Assembly: GCA_002753225.1 (NCBI GenBank)
Contig: PDZS01000024.1
Coordinates: 1 to 64,000 of the forward strand
Source: Deltaproteobacteria bacterium YD0425bin51
GTDB taxonomy: Bacteria > Desulfobacterota > Desulfobacteria > Desulfobacterales > YD0425bin51
Direction: 5' to 3'
DNA: 64,000 nt
Positions 57,803-64,000 of this stretch are shown here, one piece after another (the stretch's first letter is position 1; each line of letters begins with the position of its first letter). The notes beneath the pieces are model-generated. The model saw only the letters and a program-made list of their open reading frames with translations. It searched no databases and was not told the DNA's origin. Position numbers and translations under genes: made by a program.

Positions 57803-58501
57803 GTGGAACATCCATATCTATTTTTTGTAAAATTATTTGAATTTACACACATCAAACCTCTCGTCCATTTTGCACACAGTTACCCTCATGTTATATATTC
57901 ATGGGTAGTAATAGGTTTGCTTATGGGTTTTGGAATGTTAGCAACTAGAAAGATTGCAATGGTTCCTAACAAGGCTCAAAATATATTTGAGCTTCTTATT
58001 TCAAACATTGAAGAATTTATGGTAGAAATAGTAGGAGAAGAAGGGAGATGGCTTTTCCCTTTAGTTGCTACAATTTTCATCTACATTTTTACATCTAACA
58101 TGATAGGCCTTATTCCAGGTTTTTTTCCGCCAACAGCTAGTTTAAATACGACTATTTCTTGTGCATTAACTGTAGTTGTATTTACTCATGTAATAGGAAT
58201 AAAATATCATGGAGCTAAATATATTAAACATTTCATGGGTCCTATTTGGTGGATGACTCCAATAATATTGCCTATTGAATTAATAGGACATTTAGCAAGA
58301 GTTTTATCTCTCTCATTCCGTCTTTTTGGAAACATGATGGGACATGAATTAGTACTTGGTATTCTATTTTTCTTAGCAGGAGCTTTCTTTGCTCCACTGC
58401 CAATTATGGCGCTTGGTATATTTGTTGCTCTAGTTCAAGCTTTTGTATTTTTCTTGCTGTCAGTAATGTATTTTAATGGCGCAATGGAACATGCTCACTA
58501 A
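57803..58501 (+). CDS. atpB: F0F1 ATP synthase subunit a
   Basis: A multi-helix membrane protein of 232 aa. LARVLSLSFRLFGNMMGHELVLG contains the essential Arg facing the c-ring, and ALVQAFVFFLLSVMYFNGAMEH is the conserved last helix. The start is GTG, immediately following the atpI stop, with AAGGAGG upstream. Together with subunit c it forms the ion channel. F1 and stalk genes are not adjacent; a split atp layout is known in related bacteria. Confidence 0.95.
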   Translation: MEHPYLFFVKLFEFTHIKPLVHFAHSYPHVIYSWVVIGLLMGFGMLATRKIAMVPNKAQNIFELLISNIEEFMVEIVGEEGRWLFPLVATIFIYIFTSNMIGLIPGFFPPTASLNTTISCALTVVVFTHVIGIKYHGAKYIKHFMGPIWWMTPIILPIELIGHLARVLSLSFRLFGNMMGHELVLGILFFLAGAFFAPLPIMALGIFVALVQAFVFFLLSVMYFNGAMEHAH

Positions 58502-58569
58502 ATACCATTTTGGTATGTAATTTATACGGAAGAAGCGAAATTTTAAACTAAAGTAAGGAGGTTTTTTAA

Positions 58570-58851
58570 ATGGAAGCATCAGCATTACAGTTTTTTATTG
58601 CTAGCGTAACCGCAGCAGGTTTCGGAATCGCAATCGCAGCTTTTGGTTGCGGTATTGGTCAAGGTCTTGGTCTAAAATCCGCTGTTGAAGGTATTGCAAG
58701 AAATCCAGAATCTTCTGGTAAAGTTACAGTAACCTTGCTCATCGGCTTAGCAATGATTGAATCACTCTGTATTTATGCGCTTGTTATCTCACTCATTTTA
58801 ATCTATGCGCATCCACAGGCAGCTGCAATTGCAAAGCTACTTGTAAAATAA
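58570..58851 (+). CDS. atpE: F0F1 ATP synthase subunit c with Na+-type ligand set
   Basis: A 93-residue hairpin of two membrane helices joined by the polar loop ARNPE. The ion site has Q31 (GIGQGLG), E64-S65 (MIESLCIY) and Y69. Gln, Glu-Ser and Tyr at these spacings are the side-chain ligands that bind Na+ in Ilyobacter and Propionigenium c-rings, although the Thr next to Ser is Leu here. Na+ coupling is thus plausible but not certain. AAGGAGG precedes the ATG, and a strong terminator follows 20 bases after the stop. Confidence 0.95.
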   Translation: MEASALQFFIASVTAAGFGIAIAAFGCGIGQGLGLKSAVEGIARNPESSGKVTVTLLIGLAMIESLCIYALVISLILIYAHPQAAAIAKLLVK

Positions 58852-58870
58852 AAAAAAATTAAATTAGTAA

Positions 58871-58907
58871 AAAAAAAGGCTGTTAAAATAATTAACAGCC
58901 TTTTTTT
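58871..58907. terminator. Bidirectional terminator between atpE and the PyrK-like gene
   Basis: The arms are AAAAAAAGGCTGTTAA (58871-58886) and TTAACAGCCTTTTTTT (58892-58907), a perfect 16-bp inverted repeat with a 5-base loop and a T-run on each strand. It serves the convergent atpE and PyrK-like genes and overlaps the stop codon of the latter. Confidence 0.93.
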
Positions 58908-59706
58908 ATTTAAAAGTTAAAGATGCGGCATCAAAAACTGGTCCATCTAGGCAAACATGAAAATATTTTTCAGATTCTTTCTTTTCAACTGCACAGGCAA
59001 GGCATGCTCCCATACCGCATGCCATCATAGTTTCCATAGAAACCTGACATGGGATGCAATATTTTTCTGCAATCACTGATACTGATTTTAGCATTCCCAT
59101 AGGTCCACATGCACATATAAGCTCTGGCTGCGTAACTGTAATTTGTCTTTCTAATTCCTGTGTAATAAATCCTTTTTGTCCAGCGCTTCCATCTTCAGTA
59201 GTTTTATAAACTGGCATGTTTAAATTAATAAATTCTTGTTCGCATAAAAGGTCCTGTTCGGTTTTTCCTCCTAAAAACAACTTCCATCCAGAAGTGTCAT
59301 TTAATTTTTCTTTAAAAAAGGAAGCCAAAAAGACCATAGGAGCAATTCCAATTCCACCTGCGACTATAAATACACGCTTTAAAGAATCTGATAAAAAAAA
59401 GCCTTTTCCCAAAGGAGCAATAATATCAATAACCATATCTTGCTTTTGATTAGATAATTTTTGAGTAGATTTTCCAATAACTTTGTAGAGGATCTCAATA
59501 ATATCTCCTTTTTTATCTTTACTTGATGTTATTTTGTGTATTGAAAAAGGGCGCCTTAAAAGAGACGGCATATCATCAGGAATATACAACATTATAAATT
59601 GCCCTGGTAATGCAAAGCTGTAATTGTTATTGCATTTAAGTCCTAACCTGTAATAAGAAGGTTTTATAAGCTCATTCCATAAAATTTTAGTTTTTTCTTG
59701 AAACAT
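58906..59706 (-). CDS. Dihydroorotate dehydrogenase electron-transfer subunit (PyrK-like)
   Basis: [11 protein letters not shown] is the FAD-binding RxYS/T-type motif, [18 protein letters not shown] the NAD-binding site, and [14 protein letters not shown] with a later HVC the four cysteines of the C-terminal [2Fe-2S] cluster. This order is that of PyrK/ferredoxin-NADP reductase-type subunits (266 aa). It should pass electrons between NAD(H) and dihydroorotate dehydrogenase. The PyrD gene is not adjacent, so a related NfnA-like role cannot be excluded. Its start overlaps uvrA by 20 bases. Confidence 0.82.
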   Translation of the reverse strand: MFQEKTKILWNELIKPSYYRLGLKCNNNYSFALPGQFIMLYIPDDMPSLLRRPFSIHKITSSKDKKGDIIEILYKVIGKSTQKLSNQKQDMVIDIIAPLGKGFFLSDSLKRVFIVAGGIGIAPMVFLASFFKEKLNDTSGWKLFLGGKTEQDLLCEQEFINLNMPVYKTTEDGSAGQKGFITQELERQITVTQPELICACGPMGMLKSVSVIAEKYCIPCQVSMETMMACGMGACLACAVEKKESEKYFHVCLDGPVFDAASLTFK

Positions 59707-62521
59707 GTTTTAAAATCTTTTCTAAAAATTGTCCTGTATAAGATTCTTTTATTTGAATTAGTTCTTCAGGCGATCCATACCCTATAACATATCCTCCCTT
59801 ATCACCGCCTTCAGGTCCTAAGTCTATAATATAATCAGAATATTTAATTACATCTAAATTATGCTCTATTACAATAACAGTATTTCCCATTTCAACCAAT
59901 CTGTTTAATACATGAAGAAGCTTTTTTACATCATCAATATGAAGTCCTGTTGTTGGCTCATCTAGTATGTATATGGTTTTTCCTGTTCCTCTTTTACTGA
60001 GTTCTCTTGACAGCTTAATTCTTTGGGCTTCACCTCCTGAAAGAGTTGTTGCAGACTGACCAAGACGAATGTAGCCAATACCAACTTCAGATAAAGTCTC
60101 TAATTTGTTTCTTATACTTTGAATATTTTCAAAAAACAAAAGAGCCTGATCTACAGTCATGTCAAGGACATCAGAAATGCTTTTACCTCTATATTTAATT
60201 TCAAGCGTTTCACGATTATATCTTTTTCCATTACAGACATCGCAAGCCACGTAAACATCAGGTAAAAAGTGCATTTCTATTTTAATTATACCGTCTCCCA
60301 TGCACGTTTCGCATCTTCCCCCTTTGACATTAAAACTGAAACGACCTGGTTTATACCCTCTAACTCTAGAATCAGAGGTTTTAGAAAAAAGCTCTCTAAT
60401 AAAAGTAAAAAGACCTGTATAAGTTCCTGGGTTTGATCTCGGAGTCCTCCCTATTGGAGATTGGTCAATATTAACTACTTTATCAATATTTTCTATTCCT
60501 GTAACCTGACTATATGCTGCTGGATAAATATCGCTTTTATAAAGACTACGAGACAAGATATGGTAAAGAGTCTCTATTACAAGAGTTGACTTTCCAGAAC
60601 CAGAAACACCAGTAATACAAATAAAAGAACCAAGGGGAAAATCTACTTTAATATTTTTTAAGTTATTTCCGCAAGCTCCCTCAATTGTAAGTTTTTTGCC
60701 ATTACCAATTCTTCGTATTTTAGGTATTTCAATTTGTTTTCGTAGGGATAGATATTCTCCTGTTAAAGATTTATCATGAGTTAGAAGTTCATTCGGCGGA
60801 CCGGAAAAAACAATTTCTCCGCCATGAACACCAGCACCAGGTCCCATATCAACAACGTAATCAGAAGATAAAATAGTCTCTTCGTCATGTTCAACAACTA
60901 AAACAGTGTTCCCTAAATCTCTCATTTTAGTCAGTGTTGCCAAAAGCTTCTGATTGTCGCGCTGATGAAGTCCTATACTTGGCTCATCCAAGACATAGAG
61001 AACTCCTGTAAGTTTTGATCCGATCTGTGTAGCAAGACGTATCCTTTGACTTTCTCCTCCGGATAAAGTTGATGCTGTTCTATCTAAAGTAAGATAATTT
61101 AGACCTACACTTTCTAAAAAGCCTAATCTTTCAATAATTTCTTTAAGTATTCTTTCAGCAATAATCTGTTTTTTTTTATCAAGCTTTAATTCCTTAAAAA
61201 ACAGATGAGCTTTTTCAACTGATAAAGAAGTTGTTTCATGAATAGTATATCCTCCAACTCTAACAGAGAGGCTTTCTTTTTTAAGCCTTTTACCTAAACA
61301 TTCTGGACAAGGCATAAATTTCATATATTCTCTTATTTCATCTCTTATCATCTGGGAATCTGTTTCTTTATATCTTCTTGAAAGATTAGGAATAACTCCT
61401 TCAAATGGTTTTTCATAGGTCATGCGCCTATTGTTTTGTTCAAAATGAAATTTAATTGGTTCATTACCTGAACCATATAAAATAATATTTTTAAAATTAT
61501 CACTTAAATTTTTAAAAGGAGTACTAACATCAACTTTATAATGGGATGTTAAAGCATCCAAAAAATCAACAAAAACAAGAGTATTTCTACGCGACCATGG
61601 AGAAATAGCTCCTTCTTCCAAAGATAAATCATGATTTGGAACTATTAAATCAGGATCTATTTCAGTAATAGAACCAAGACCATCGCATTTTGGACATGCG
61701 CCTTGGGGAGAATTGAATGAAAAACTAGCAGGCGTAAATTCAGGATAGCTTATACCGCATGTAATACAGGCCTTTTTTTCACTAAAAAGAAGTGAACTTT
61801 CACCCAGTATTTCTATTGTTACAAGGCCTTCAGAACTTTTTATAGCAAGTTCAATAGAATCAGCCAGTCTGTTTTTTATATTTTCTTTTATAACTATTCT
61901 ATCAACGACAACATCTATTGTATGTTTTTTGGTTTTAGGAAGAGAGCCAACTTCTTCTATATCCATTATTTGTCCATTTACTCTGACACGAGAAAATCCA
62001 TCTTTTTTTAACTGAACAAACAGTTTTTCATGAGTACCTTTAAGTCCTGAAATTAAAGGGGAAAGTATTATTATCTTAGTTCCTTCTTTAAAAGACATTA
62101 CTCTGTCTACTATTTGATCTATTGATTGAGAAGAAATTGGTTTGCCGCATTGATAACAATGAGGATCTCCTATCCTTGCATAAAGAAGGCGAAGGTAATC
62201 ATATATTTCTGTAACTGTTCCAACAGTTGATCTTGGATTATGGCTTGCTGTTTTTTGTTCAATTGCAATAGCTGGAGACAATCCTTCAATTAGCTCAACA
62301 TCAGGTTTATTCATTCTCTCTAAAAATTGACGGGCATATGTTGAAAGAGATTCTACATATCTACGCTGACCTTCAGCATAAAGGGTATCAAAAGCTAGTG
62401 TTGATTTGCCTGATCCTGACAAACCTGTAATAACAATTAACTTGTTTCTGGGGAGATCAACATCTATATTCTTTAAATTATGTTCTTTTGCTCCTCTAAT
62501 GATTATTTTATCAGATTCCAT
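59687..62521 (-). CDS. uvrA: Excinuclease ABC subunit A
   Basis: Two ABC ATPase modules have Walker [10 protein letters not shown] and GVSGSGKST, signature LSGGESQR and LSGGEAQR, and Walker [10 protein letters not shown] and IYILDEPT. There are zinc-finger cysteines (CITCG ... CPKCDG; CETCMG ... CDVCNG). The 944-aa length is standard. It recognises DNA damage with UvrB in nucleotide excision repair. It overlaps the PyrK-like gene by 20 bases at the 3' end. No recognisable SOS box was identified upstream. Confidence 0.97.
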   Translation of the reverse strand: MESDKIIIRGAKEHNLKNIDVDLPRNKLIVITGLSGSGKSTLAFDTLYAEGQRRYVESLSTYARQFLERMNKPDVELIEGLSPAIAIEQKTASHNPRSTVGTVTEIYDYLRLLYARIGDPHCYQCGKPISSQSIDQIVDRVMSFKEGTKIIILSPLISGLKGTHEKLFVQLKKDGFSRVRVNGQIMDIEEVGSLPKTKKHTIDVVVDRIVIKENIKNRLADSIELAIKSSEGLVTIEILGESSLLFSEKKACITCGISYPEFTPASFSFNSPQGACPKCDGLGSITEIDPDLIVPNHDLSLEEGAISPWSRRNTLVFVDFLDALTSHYKVDVSTPFKNLSDNFKNIILYGSGNEPIKFHFEQNNRRMTYEKPFEGVIPNLSRRYKETDSQMIRDEIREYMKFMPCPECLGKRLKKESLSVRVGGYTIHETTSLSVEKAHLFFKELKLDKKKQIIAERILKEIIERLGFLESVGLNYLTLDRTASTLSGGESQRIRLATQIGSKLTGVLYVLDEPSIGLHQRDNQKLLATLTKMRDLGNTVLVVEHDEETILSSDYVVDMGPGAGVHGGEIVFSGPPNELLTHDKSLTGEYLSLRKQIEIPKIRRIGNGKKLTIEGACGNNLKNIKVDFPLGSFICITGVSGSGKSTLVIETLYHILSRSLYKSDIYPAAYSQVTGIENIDKVVNIDQSPIGRTPRSNPGTYTGLFTFIRELFSKTSDSRVRGYKPGRFSFNVKGGRCETCMGDGIIKIEMHFLPDVYVACDVCNGKRYNRETLEIKYRGKSISDVLDMTVDQALLFFENIQSIRNKLETLSEVGIGYIRLGQSATTLSGGEAQRIKLSRELSKRGTGKTIYILDEPTTGLHIDDVKKLLHVLNRLVEMGNTVIVIEHNLDVIKYSDYIIDLGPEGGDKGGYVIGYGSPEELIQIKESYTGQFLEKILKHVSRKN

Positions 62522-62589
62522 AGTTTAAAAAGTATATCAAAATAATATTAATTTCTCAAATTTAAATCTTAAACCCTTTTGATTTTGGT

Positions 62590-62617
62590 TTGACTTTTCA
62601 AAAAATTCGCATATAAA
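62590..62617 (+). promoter_or_regulatory. Putative promoter of the second ParA-like gene
   Basis: TTGACT (62590-62595) and TATAAA (62612-62617) with a 16-base spacer lie about 54 bases before the ATG at 62671, in the gap divergent from uvrA. Confidence 0.4.
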
Positions 62618-62670
62618 ATAAAAGAGTTTTATAAATTTAACCTAAACATTAATATTAAGATATATTATTT

Positions 62671-63300
62671 ATGAAAATAATTTCATTAGCCAACCAAAAA
62701 GGGGGTTGTGGAAAAAGTACAATAGCTCTTAATTTAGCCATGAATTTTGCATCAAGGGGCAAAAGAGTTATTCTTTTGGACACAGACCCTCAGCAAAGCT
62801 GTGTTGAAACACTAGAGAGGCGTTCTGAAAAACCAATAAAGGTTATCCCAATTTTTTCAGATATCCATTTGGAAGTTCAAAGCTATCAAGATACGACAGA
62901 CTATGTTGTCATTGATACTCCGCCTCATGATGGTGCAACCATGGCATCAACAGTTATTTGCTCTGATTTAGTTATTATCCCGGTACAGGACTCACCTCTT
63001 GATATAAGAAGCACTAAAATTACTGTGGATTTAGTAAAAGAAGCTCAAGAAATAAACAAAACTCTGAAAGTTTATTTCTTACTTAGCAGAATTCAACCTA
63101 AAACGATTCTTGCTAAAGAATTAGCTGAATTACTTTTTACTACATATGGAATTCAAATTCTTAAAAGTGAAATAGCTAATCGAGTTGCATATAAATACTC
63201 AATGATTTATGGTCAAAGTGTACAGGAATTCGATAAGCGTGATGCTGCTTTTGAAGAGATAGAGTCTTTATCTTCAGAAGTTATGGAAATTTTACAATAA
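62671..63300 (+). CDS. ParA-family partition/positioning ATPase
   Basis: The deviant Walker A QKGGCGKSTIALNLA is at residues 9-17, Walker A' LLDTDPQQSC follows, and Walker B is YVVIDTPPHDG. At 209 aa it is a short, single-domain ParA (VirC1/ParA-orphan type) without the N-terminal helix-turn-helix of plasmid ParAs. Such ATPases form gradients on the nucleoid and move cargo with a partner encoded next to them. Here the next gene, 30 bases downstream, is a proline-rich coiled-coil protein, a plausible partner. There is no parS-like repeat or ParB gene. Confidence 0.9.
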   Translation: MKIISLANQKGGCGKSTIALNLAMNFASRGKRVILLDTDPQQSCVETLERRSEKPIKVIPIFSDIHLEVQSYQDTTDYVVIDTPPHDGATMASTVICSDLVIIPVQDSPLDIRSTKITVDLVKEAQEINKTLKVYFLLSRIQPKTILAKELAELLFTTYGIQILKSEIANRVAYKYSMIYGQSVQEFDKRDAAFEEIESLSSEVMEILQ

Positions 63301-63330
63301 CCCAAAAACTTGATAGGGAAGCGAAGCACT

Positions 63331-64000
63331 ATGAAAAGCAAAAAGCCCTCTCTTTTGGATATGGAATCTTTTGTTCAAAAAAGAAGTCAAAAAACTACAC
63401 ATCAACCTATGTCACATGAAGAACCTGAGCAACTATCTCCTAATCTTACTCCTCCGCCTCCTCCCCCACCAATTCCTGAAAAAGTGCCTGAGCTAAAAAC
63501 AGATAAACCTCCTGAAATAAAGCCTGTTATAGAGGTAAAAGTAGAAACAATACCTGAAATAAAGGCTGTTCAAGAATTAAAGGTAGAAAAAATAGAAAAA
63601 GCTCAAACAAACTCTATAGATTCACCTGATATGCTTCAGGCTATAAAGGTTATGTTTTCAGAATTTACACCTCCAAGCAAAGATTTTTTTAAAGAAATTA
63701 TTGCTATTGTAGCAGAGCAGAGAACTGAAATATTAAATTTAAAAAATGAAGTAAATAAATTAAAGGTTCAGTTTGATACTTTCAATATTATAGCAGATCA
63801 AAAATTTGAAATAAAAGAAATCAGAAATAGACTTAACGAGCTAAAAAATCAAATTGAACAACTACAATTAGGGGATAAGAAAATAGTAATTAAACCACCT
63901 GCTCCCAAACCACAGGTAACTGTTGATGAACATTATAAAGCCCTTATTCTTAGAAATATTATGAAAATGAAAGATGATAATGGCTTTTCATCTTTAGATG
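63331..64000 (+). CDS. Proline-rich coiled-coil protein, candidate ParA partner (3' end outside window)
   Basis: An open frame from ATG 63331 to the right edge (about 223 codons visible) encodes a basic N-terminus (MKSKKPSLLDMESFVQKRS), a proline run (TPPPPPPPIPEK, about residues 45-56), and a charged P/E/K/V-rich stretch with repeats (PEIKPVIEVKVE, PEIKAVQELKVE). A coiled-coil follows at about residues 140-190 (NLKNEVNKLKVQFD ... RNRLNELKNQIEQLQ), then PPAPKPQVTVDEHY. AGGGA precedes the ATG by 12 bases. A basic N-terminus plus coiled coil is a common layout of ParA-activating partners. No family is recognised. Confidence 0.7.
   Translation, partial: MKSKKPSLLDMESFVQKRSQKTTHQPMSHEEPEQLSPNLTPPPPPPPIPEKVPELKTDKPPEIKPVIEVKVETIPEIKAVQELKVEKIEKAQTNSIDSPDMLQAIKVMFSEFTPPSKDFFKEIIAIVAEQRTEILNLKNEVNKLKVQFDTFNIIADQKFEIKEIRNRLNELKNQIEQLQLGDKKIVIKPPAPKPQVTVDEHYKALILRNIMKMKDDNGFSSLD

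Noticed and set aside
63331..64000. Calling the protein after ParA a ParB
   Set aside because: No ParB/Srx nuclease or helix-turn-helix motif appears in the visible 223 codons; it is proline-rich and coiled-coil instead.

Overview
The window looks like chromosomal DNA from a Gram-negative, low-GC (about one third G+C by eye), signal-transduction-rich anaerobe. The best guess is a member of the Desulfobacterales or relatives (Desulfobacterota). This is inference from the TonB receptor and lipoprotein signals (outer membrane), the flavodoxin-ferredoxin and divergent acyl-CoA dehydrogenase pair, an F0 block (atpZ-atpI-atpB-atpE) with no F1 genes beside it, and the number of hybrid histidine kinases and orphan periplasmic binding proteins. 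No rRNA, tRNA, IS element, prophage or CRISPR array was seen. No gene-free stretch exceeds 300 bases; the longest are 39098-39300 (about 200 bases), 57005-57182, 707-858 and 62522-62670.

Layout. 1-706: a ParA/MinD-type ATPase cut by the left edge. 859-5797: very AT-rich surface-polysaccharide genes (GT2 glycosyltransferase, flippase, SxtJ-like / DUF5989 / carbamoyltransferase trio). 5794-8098: tRNA nucleotidyltransferase and a PflX-like radical SAM protein. 8296-14679: a three-receiver hybrid kinase, a LivK-like binding protein and a GMC oxidoreductase, ended by a strong bidirectional terminator. 14724-15809: an HD-GYP response regulator, divergent from an operon (15971-19053) of a MetE-like zinc methyltransferase core, a MoxR ATPase and a VWA protein. 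19057-24736: a lipoprotein hydrolase and a BarA-like kinase with a receiver-kinase partner. 24762-33779: tpx with a hybrid kinase, then panC, metK, ahcY, a serine hydrolase, a VOC protein and a small binding protein.

33789-39097 is a four-gene signalling operon (receiver-kinase, PAS-kinase, receiver-HDOD, receiver-HD-GYP). 39301-41282 holds a small possible ribbon-helix-helix protein, divergent from two phasin-like coiled-coil paralogues that flank an alpha/beta hydrolase. A perfect 28-bp palindrome follows. 41347-47718 is one operon read leftwards: hybrid kinase, TonB receptor, SpoIIE-type phosphatase, degenerate GHKL protein, STAS protein. This is a partner-switching set tied to an outer-membrane receptor. 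Divergent from it are two binding proteins, rsmB, a hybrid kinase and a GGDEF response regulator (47815-54295). 54276-57004 holds acyl-CoA dehydrogenase, flavodoxin-ferredoxin and TPR genes; 57183-58851 the F0 genes, with a c subunit carrying Na+-type ligands; 58906-62521 a PyrK-like protein and UvrA. 62671-64000 is a second ParA-like ATPase followed by a proline-rich coiled-coil protein cut by the right edge.

The recurring theme is sensory: orphan periplasmic binding proteins without permeases sit beside hybrid kinases at three loci, and c-di-GMP synthesis (GGDEF with I-site) and breakdown (two HD-GYP proteins) are both encoded. The least conventional blocks are the TonB/partner-switch operon, the phasin-like/hydrolase/phasin-like sandwich, the MetE-like/MoxR/VWA operon, and the ParA/proline-rich pair. 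Start codons were re-chosen in several genes from Shine-Dalgarno and promoter positions; each case is noted.
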